A DNA stretch of 64,000 nt from an uncultured delta proteobacterium. GTDB taxonomy: Bacteria; Desulfobacterota; WTBG01; CAIYCZ01; CAIRTM01. The notes below the pieces were generated by a model. That model did not search any database. It was given only the letters and a program-made list of their open reading frames with translations, and had not been told where the DNA came from. Location: positions 1 through 64,000 of the forward strand of contig CAIRTM010000077.1 of assembly GCA_903881505.1 (NCBI GenBank). Reading direction: 5' to 3'. Positions 57,148 through 64,000 of the stretch are shown here, piece by piece; the stretch's first letter is position 1; every line of letters begins with the position of its first letter. Made by a program: the position numbers and the translations under genes.

Positions 57148-59129
57148 CAGTCCCTCCGTGGTTCATCAAGCGCGCGGGATTTTTCCGATTTCTGCACATA
57201 GGGCACGGCATTCTCGCCGGACTTCATGGCATCAAGCAGCTGCCGGGCCTCTTCCGGCGTCATCTGGCCGGGCGTGCGCTCCGGGGCCTGGCCGGCGCCG
57301 CCGCTCCCGTCCCGCTCGCGCCCCGGGGCAGGCTGCGGCATAGTGTCTGCCGGGTTGCCCCCGCCGGCCTGCTGCGCATTGTTGTTGTCCGGGCCGCCCG
57401 CGGCCCCGGCTTTTGACTGCTGAGCGTCCGGTTTCTGGTCCGGCTGGCCGCTTCCTGCCTTCTGGTCCTGCGAGCCGGACGTGTTCTGGTTCTGTGCATT
57501 CTGATCCTGCTCTTGTCCGTCCTTCTGATCCTGCCCGCTCTGGTTCTGATCCTGCTGGCTGCTATTGTTGATTCCGCTGGGGCAGGCCTTGTCCTGCTGC
57601 TGGTTCTGCTGTTTCTGCAGTTCGGCGAGTTTCTTTTTCACAAGCTCATAATTGAACTGTGCATCCCTGTCGGCGGGATCGAGCTTCAGCGCAGCCTCGT
57701 AGGCCTGCTGCGCCTGCTGCCAGGCCTGCACGGCCTGCTGCGGCGCGTCGGTTTCACTTTTTTGGCCCGTGCGGTAGAACGCATTGCCCAGGTTGTAATA
57801 CGCCTGGCGCTGCAGGGCGAGGTCCTGCGTGCGAAGCGCGGCCTGGAAGGCATCGCCGGCCTCCGAAAACCTGCCGTTTTTATACTGCGCGGCGCCCATG
57901 TTGAACTGCAGCCGTTCATTGCCGGGATCTTTTTTTGCCGCTTCGGCATACTGCTCGGCCGCATCGCCGTAGTGCCCCTGTTTATATGCCCGCTCGGCGC
58001 TCTGGGGGGATGCGCCGGCCGTTCCGGCTGCACTGAAAATCAAAAACGCCAGCACGGCTGCCGCTGCCGCCCCGGGGCGTGCTCTCCCGGCAGACGGCGG
58101 CCGGCGGCCGGCTGTTGTGATGGCGGGGGCTTTGCGGCTGAGATACGCCCGGTCGCCGATCAAAAACTCCGCCGTGAGCAGCAGCAGCGCGGCGAGCAGC
58201 GGCCAGGCAAAGCGCTCGACGGGCACTTTTTCCATGCGTCCCTGCATTTCTTTTTTCGGCAGCAGGCTCAAATTTTTGCGGTACACGGTTTCGAGCCCCT
58301 CGCCCGTCCGGCCGAAGGGTTCATAGGCGCCGCCTGCGGCAGCAGCGATTTTTTGCAGCATCTCCTCGTCAAGCCGCGACTTGACCATCTGGCCCTGCTC
58401 GTCTTTGACAAAACCCGACCGGCCCTGAAGCGGTATCAGCTCTCCGGCGGGGGTGCCCACGCCGACCGTGTAAATGGTCATGCCCCGGCCGGCTGCGTCG
58501 CGCGCCGTCTGCTCGGCATCGCCTTCGAGGTTTTCGCCGTCGGTTATCAGGATGAGGATTTTGTTGTTGGCGCTGCCCGCGAACGCGGCCTCGGCCTCAC
58601 GGATGGCGCTTGATATATCCGTACCTCCCCTGGGGATGATGCGCGTGTCAAGCTCCCTGAGGGACTGATCGACCGCGCTGTAGTCAAGGGTCAGGGGGCA
58701 CATGAGAAACGCGCTGCCCGCGAAGGGGATCAGGCCCACCCGGTCGCCGTCGAGGCGCGAGAGAAAATCCGCGACCCCGAGCTTGCAGCGCTCAAGGCGG
58801 CTCGGGGCGACATCGGCGGCATCCATGCTTTTGGAGGTATCGATGGCCACGATAAAATCGATGCCTTTTCGCCTGGTCTCCACCCAGGAAAACCCGGCCT
58901 GCGGCCGCGCAAGGGCCGCGCAGATGCAGCCGAGGGCCGCCACCAGCAGGGCCATTTTAAGGAGCCGGCCGGTCCGCGGCACCGACCGGGAAAGGCCGGG
59001 CAGCATCTGCGCAGAGGCGAACGCTTCGAGAGCCCTGGCGCGGGCCCTGCCGAAGAGCCGCAGGAGCCAGACGGCGGCGATACAGATGCCGATTCCCGCA
59101 TACAGCCAAAGGTGCTGAGCAAACTGCAT
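57144..59129 (-). CDS. batB: BatB-BatC fusion: VWA domain + TPR + Gln/Asn-rich tail
   Basis: FIVAIDTSKSMDAADVAPSRLERCKLGVADFLSRLDGDRVGLIPFAGSAFLMCPLT (MIDAS); TPR; QDQNQSGQDQKDGQEQDQNAQNQN. Confidence 0.9.
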   Translation of the reverse strand: MQFAQHLWLYAGIGICIAAVWLLRLFGRARARALEAFASAQMLPGLSRSVPRTGRLLKMALLVAALGCICAALARPQAGFSWVETRRKGIDFIVAIDTSKSMDAADVAPSRLERCKLGVADFLSRLDGDRVGLIPFAGSAFLMCPLTLDYSAVDQSLRELDTRIIPRGGTDISSAIREAEAAFAGSANNKILILITDGENLEGDAEQTARDAAGRGMTIYTVGVGTPAGELIPLQGRSGFVKDEQGQMVKSRLDEEMLQKIAAAAGGAYEPFGRTGEGLETVYRKNLSLLPKKEMQGRMEKVPVERFAWPLLAALLLLTAEFLIGDRAYLSRKAPAITTAGRRPPSAGRARPGAAAAAVLAFLIFSAAGTAGASPQSAERAYKQGHYGDAAEQYAEAAKKDPGNERLQFNMGAAQYKNGRFSEAGDAFQAALRTQDLALQRQAYYNLGNAFYRTGQKSETDAPQQAVQAWQQAQQAYEAALKLDPADRDAQFNYELVKKKLAELQKQQNQQQDKACPSGINNSSQQDQNQSGQDQKDGQEQDQNAQNQNTSGSQDQKAGSGQPDQKPDAQQSKAGAAGGPDNNNAQQAGGGNPADTMPQPAPGRERDGSGGAGQAPERTPGQMTPEEARQLLDAMKSGENAVPYVQKSEKSRALDEPRRDW

Positions 59130-59156
59130 ATCCTGTTGTCCTTTCCGCGCGTTGTG

Positions 59157-60155
59157 TTACGGCAGACGGCGCAGCCGCGTCTGCCCCAGAAGCATTTCCG
59201 CAAGCAGCAGGGCGAGGGCGGCCAGGGCCGGCCACATGAAAAGCTCACGGTAGTTTTCGAACTTCTTCACCGTGTGCGTCGTCGTCTCCATGCGGTTGAT
59301 CTCGTCGTAGATCTTTTCCAGCGAATCCGTATCGGTCGCCCTGAAGTAGCGGGCGCCGGTTTCACGGGCGATGTTTTCAAGCGCCGCCTCGTCGATATCG
59401 ACCTGCGCCATGACCATGCGCCGGTTGCCGAACTGGTCGGTAACCGGGATCGGCGCTTCGCCCCGCGACCCTGCGCCGATGGTGTACACCTTGATGCCCA
59501 GGGCCTTTGCCGCCTCGGCGGCGGTTTCAGGCTGCACGGCGCCGGTATTGTTCATGCCGTCGGTCAGCAGTATCACGATGCGCGACTTGGCATCCTGTGC
59601 GCGCAGGCGGTTGACGCTGGCCGCGATGGCCGATCCGATGGCGGTACCGTCCTCGACCGTTCCCGTAGCGATGGTTTCAAGCCGCTTCTCAAGCCATGAG
59701 TGGTCCAGCGTCAGGGGGCTGCCCACATAGGGCCGTCCGGCAAAGGCCACGATGCCGATCCGGTCATTGGGCCGTTCCTGAACGAACTGCGAAACCACCG
59801 ACTTCACCACGTCAAGGCGGCTTGCGGGCCCGCCCCGCAGGGTAAAGTCGCGGGCCTCCATCGATCCGGACACGTCAAGGGCCAGCACGATATCGATGCC
59901 GCTGGCGTTGATTTCGCTCAGGCTGCTGCCCAGCTGCGGGCGGGCAAGGCCGAGGATAAGGCCCGCAAGCACCGCGATCCGCAGGGCGGCCAGCCAGCTG
60001 CCCGCCCTGATTTTCCTGGGCCTGCCAAGTCCTTTGGCATTTTCAAGGCTCGCAAAGCGCAGGGCCGCCGCGGGGCCGCGCCTGCCCCGGATGAGCGCCA
60101 GCAGCGGAAGGGCCGCCAGGGCCCACAGGATGTCAGGGTGCATGAATCTGATCAT
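59157..60155 (-). CDS. batA: BatA VWA-domain protein
   Basis: MIRFMHPDILWALAALPLLALI; IVLALDVSGSMEARDF; RIGIVAFAGRPYVGSPLTLDHSWLEKRL. Confidence 0.92.
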   Translation of the reverse strand: MIRFMHPDILWALAALPLLALIRGRRGPAAALRFASLENAKGLGRPRKIRAGSWLAALRIAVLAGLILGLARPQLGSSLSEINASGIDIVLALDVSGSMEARDFTLRGGPASRLDVVKSVVSQFVQERPNDRIGIVAFAGRPYVGSPLTLDHSWLEKRLETIATGTVEDGTAIGSAIAASVNRLRAQDAKSRIVILLTDGMNNTGAVQPETAAEAAKALGIKVYTIGAGSRGEAPIPVTDQFGNRRMVMAQVDIDEAALENIARETGARYFRATDTDSLEKIYDEINRMETTTHTVKKFENYRELFMWPALAALALLLAEMLLGQTRLRRLP

Positions 60156-60826
60156 GGTGTCCTCGCGCAGGTCCCGGAGGCGGCCGCCGCCGGCCCGTTG
60201 CCGGCACGCCGGAATCGCCACCGGTGTGATGGTGCGGTTTTTTCTTCCGTGATCTTTGTTGTTTCCACGAACTGCCGGGCGCGCTCGTACAGGGCCTGCA
60301 TAGTGTCGGCGGTGAGATCGAAGCGCGCGAACTTGGCAAGATCGCAATGCGTCAGAAAATCCTCCAGAAGGCCGGCAAAGCCGCTGAGCCCGCCGGCGGG
60401 GCTGCCGGAAATGCCGCGCAGGAACTCCTCGGTCGTGGCGCGGGTCGCCCTGAGTTCAAAGCGGCGTTCGATATATTCCCGCAGCGCATCGGATACGGCG
60501 CAGGAGAAGGCATATGCCCGGCCGTCCTGCATAAGCGCGCGGGCGCGCTCAAGCTGCTCGAAGGCCAGAGCATGGGCCGACAGCATCCGGCTGCGCAAAC
60601 TGCGCCGCCGGTACCAGCGCCAGACGGCAACGCCGGCCGCGGCGGCCAGGGCCAGGCCGCCGGCTGCGCACACCGGCACAAGCCAGGGATAGGGTATGCT
60701 GACCGGTCCCCGGATATCGCGTATGTCGGCGGCGGTGGCATTGTCGGCAGCCTGCGCCGCGGCCGCGGATGCCCGCAGCAGCGCGGAGGCAAGGGCGGGC
60801 GGGCACAGGGCAAAGAGTTTCTTCAT
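60152..60826 (-). CDS. DUF4381-like single-pass protein of Bat operon
   Basis: Signal/TM; DIRGPVSIPYPWLVPVCAAGGLALAAAAGVAVWRWYRRR; DALREYIERRFELRATRATTEEFL. Confidence 0.75.
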   Translation of the reverse strand: MKKLFALCPPALASALLRASAAAAQAADNATAADIRDIRGPVSIPYPWLVPVCAAGGLALAAAAGVAVWRWYRRRSLRSRMLSAHALAFEQLERARALMQDGRAYAFSCAVSDALREYIERRFELRATRATTEEFLRGISGSPAGGLSGFAGLLEDFLTHCDLAKFARFDLTADTMQALYERARQFVETTKITEEKTAPSHRWRFRRAGNGPAAAASGTCARTP

Positions 60827-61746
60827 CTGGTTCTTCTCCTTTCGCGGAGATGGAAAAACCCGATCAGGTCTCCCAGGTACTCCCGGTCGGTCGAAAGTTC
60901 GAGAAAGTCAACGCCCGCCGAGGCGGCGGCGCGGCGCAGACCGGCCCGCCAGCCGTGCGCCAGTTCCGCAAAACCGCTCCGCACACGCTCGTCCGAGGTA
61001 TCGAGTTCGGCCTGCTCGCCGGTCTCGGCATCCTCGATGGTCAGGCGGCCGATGTCCGGCAGCTCGAATTCCCGGGGATCGTTCACCGCAACGGCGACAA
61101 CATCGTGGCGGCGGTTGGTGATGCGCAGCGTGGTCCTCAGTTTTTCCAGCTGCGACCCTGTCCCGAGGGCATGGCAGAAATCGGAGATGAGAAACGTGAC
61201 CGCCCGCTTGATCGTAACGCGGTTGGCGAAATCAAGGGCCGCGACGATGTCGGTTCCCGTGCCGGCGGCCTGGAAAAACAGCAGCTCGCGTATCAGGCGC
61301 AGCACATGGCTGCGCCCTTTTGCCGGAGGGATGTAGAGCTCGACCGCATCGGTGAACAGGATCAGACCCACCTTGTCATTGTTGCGGATAGCGGAAAAGG
61401 CCAGCACGCTGCCCAGTTCCGCGGCAAGCTCGCGCTTGCTGCGCAGGCCCGAGCCGAAGCTTCCCGAAGCGCTCGCGTCGATGACGAGCAGCATGGTCAG
61501 TTCCCGTTCCTCGGTGTATTTTTTTACATGCGGCTTGCCGGTGCGTGCCGTGACGTTCCAGTCGATCGTGCGCACGTCATCGCCCGGCACGTACTCCCGC
61601 ACTTCGTCGAAATTCATGCCGCGGCCCTTGAAGACCGAGTGGTACTGGCCCGCCAGCGTATCGTTCACCAGGCGCCGGGTCCGTATTTCAACGCCCCGCA
61701 CCTTTCGCAGGATCTCCCGCGCGGTCTGTGCCTGCGTCTGTGTCAT
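60823..61746 (-). CDS. DUF58 domain protein
   Basis: GQYHSVFKGRGMNFDEVREYVPGDDVRTIDWNVTARTGKPHVKKYTEERELTMLLVIDASASGSFG. Confidence 0.95.
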   Translation of the reverse strand: MTQTQAQTAREILRKVRGVEIRTRRLVNDTLAGQYHSVFKGRGMNFDEVREYVPGDDVRTIDWNVTARTGKPHVKKYTEERELTMLLVIDASASGSFGSGLRSKRELAAELGSVLAFSAIRNNDKVGLILFTDAVELYIPPAKGRSHVLRLIRELLFFQAAGTGTDIVAALDFANRVTIKRAVTFLISDFCHALGTGSQLEKLRTTLRITNRRHDVVAVAVNDPREFELPDIGRLTIEDAETGEQAELDTSDERVRSGFAELAHGWRAGLRRAAASAGVDFLELSTDREYLGDLIGFFHLRERRRTR

Positions 61747-61805
61747 GAAGTCCTCCCTGTCTGCCCGTGCATGCCCCCGGCATGCATGCCAGATGCGCCG
61801 AACCG

Positions 61806-62897
<1,092 letters not shown>

Positions 62898-63153
62898 GGA
62901 GTATGCATGTCTGCCCCCGCTTTTGCCTCAACTATAAACCCCGGTTCTTACCGCAGCCTTTCCTGAATATTACAAAGTGGTAATTATCAGCCGGGGGTGC
63001 AGGATGAGAAAGAAGGTACAAATTCCCCGGCGGGAACGCTGCGCGGGTGTGAAACGGATTTTTGCCGGAAAACCCGCAGGCTGTTTGAATAATGCGGAAC
63101 AGGGGGGAAACGGGGAAGGGAACACAGGCAGGCTGACCCTGCCGCTGCCGGAC

Positions 63154-63327
63154 TCAGCCTGCGGGCTGTCCCTTGAAGCGTTTGGTGATCGTAAAGCTCA
63201 TGCCGCATTTCGGGCAGTGCACGGTCGAGGGCTTTTTCTCGACCGCCACCAGGGCACCGCAGTCCCGGCAGACAAGGTTCGCCGCTATCTTTATTGCCCT
63301 GTCGGCCTTCTTTTTTTCCGAGGCCAT
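63154..63327 (-). CDS. Small zinc-ribbon protein (57 aa), paralog of 50509-50667; absent from the supplied ORF track
   Basis: Hand translation: MASEKKKADRAIKIAANLVCRDCGALVAVEKKPSTVHCPKCGMSFTITKRFKGQPAG*. Confidence 0.75.
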   Translation of the reverse strand: MASEKKKADRAIKIAANLVCRDCGALVAVEKKPSTVHCPKCGMSFTITKRFKGQPAG

Positions 63328-63360
63328 AGTGCTGCTCCTTTGTGTGCTGTTGTCCTGCGG

Positions 63361-63999
63361 CTACTCCTGTTCCGGTGCGCGCTTGCGCATCAGGGTGCAG
63401 AAAGCGCACGGTGCCGGCAGGTCGGGCGCAAGGCCCATTTCCTGCTTGTCCTCGACGCTTAAATTGTCAAGATGCGTGGCCGTGAGCGAGACTATTTCAA
63501 AATACGGCTCAACCGCCGCGGTGATCTGGCCGGCCGACAGCCGCGAGGGGCACACGGCCTGCCCGTCGAGGCTGCTGCTGATATTGAGCCAGTGGCCGCC
63601 TTCGCGCAGGCATTGCGCGATCCTGCGGGCCAGCATGTCGCGGTGCTCCGGGTTTGAAAACCCGTGCAGGCAGCCAAGGTCGAACACAAAGCCGAAATCC
63701 GTGCCCGGCAGGGGATCCTCGAAAAAATCGGCCAGCACAAAGGCGCATGCATCGGCGCCATCCTTTGCGCGGGCCTGCGCAAGGGCGGTTGCCGACAGGT
63801 CCATGGCCGTCACGTCAAAGCCCCGGCCCGCCAGCCAGATGGCGTTCGTTCCGGTGCCGCAGCCGAGCTCAAGCGCCCTGCAGGGCCTGATCGGGGTGTT
63901 TTGAACAATATCCGCAAGGTGGCTGTCCGGCCGCTTGACATCCCAGGGCGTGAATTTGTCCTGATAGAGCTGTTCCCAGTCGATACCGTCTTTGATCAT
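63361..63999 (-). CDS. Class I SAM-dependent methyltransferase
   Basis: WEQLYQDKFTPWDVKRPDSHLADIV; ALELGCGTGTNAIWLAGRGFDVTAMDLSATAL; FDLGCLHGF. Confidence 0.9.
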   Translation of the reverse strand: MIKDGIDWEQLYQDKFTPWDVKRPDSHLADIVQNTPIRPCRALELGCGTGTNAIWLAGRGFDVTAMDLSATALAQARAKDGADACAFVLADFFEDPLPGTDFGFVFDLGCLHGFSNPEHRDMLARRIAQCLREGGHWLNISSSLDGQAVCPSRLSAGQITAAVEPYFEIVSLTATHLDNLSVEDKQEMGLAPDLPAPCAFCTLMRKRAPEQE

Positions 64000-64000
64000 G

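Noticed and set aside
57513-58613. 366-aa plus-strand ORF opposite batB
   Set aside because: Shadow ORF, Leu-rich because it is complementary to the Gln/Lys-rich BatB/C tail; VWA MIDAS and TPR are on the minus strand.

Overview
High-GC bacterial chromosomal window with about 57 supportable genes. From the left: housekeeping/metabolic genes on the minus strand (yggS, AroF-type DAHP synthase, paaK, archease, asnB, metK) with a decayed aldehyde-dehydrogenase remnant near 1 kb. A short plus-strand block follows (inositol monophosphatase, lytic transglycosylase, dut). Next is a ~23 kb, one-strand, often start/stop-overlapping glycan assembly/export cluster (about 11.1-34.3 kb). It contains a radical SAM/SPASM-like protein, GT2 and GT4 glycosyltransferases, two paralogous GT39-like membrane proteins, a flippase-like LPG-synthase TM protein, a nucleotidyltransferase-kinase fusion, a GT-methyltransferase fusion, a PP-loop Asn-synthase-like protein and a Wzm/Wzt ABC exporter. 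Downstream are a frameshifted peptide-binding protein, DUF4186, an orphan ParB-like protein, a U32/UbiV-like four-Cys protein, a Prc protease coupled to a PAS/GAF histidine kinase, cell-wall enzymes (MltB-like, MepK-like, LdtD-like), a surface propeller/Cys-rich repeat protein, an OmpR-type two-component system, a SurA/PrsA-like isomerase and a complete Bat (MoxR/DUF58/BatA/B-C/D/E) operon. Two near-identical tiny zinc-ribbon genes lie 12.6 kb apart; one is below the ORF-track size cutoff. I saw no CRISPR array, rRNA, convincing tRNA, prophage or transposase. The most interesting material is the glycan cluster and its unusual fusions. All family calls come from reading motifs by eye, not from database searches.
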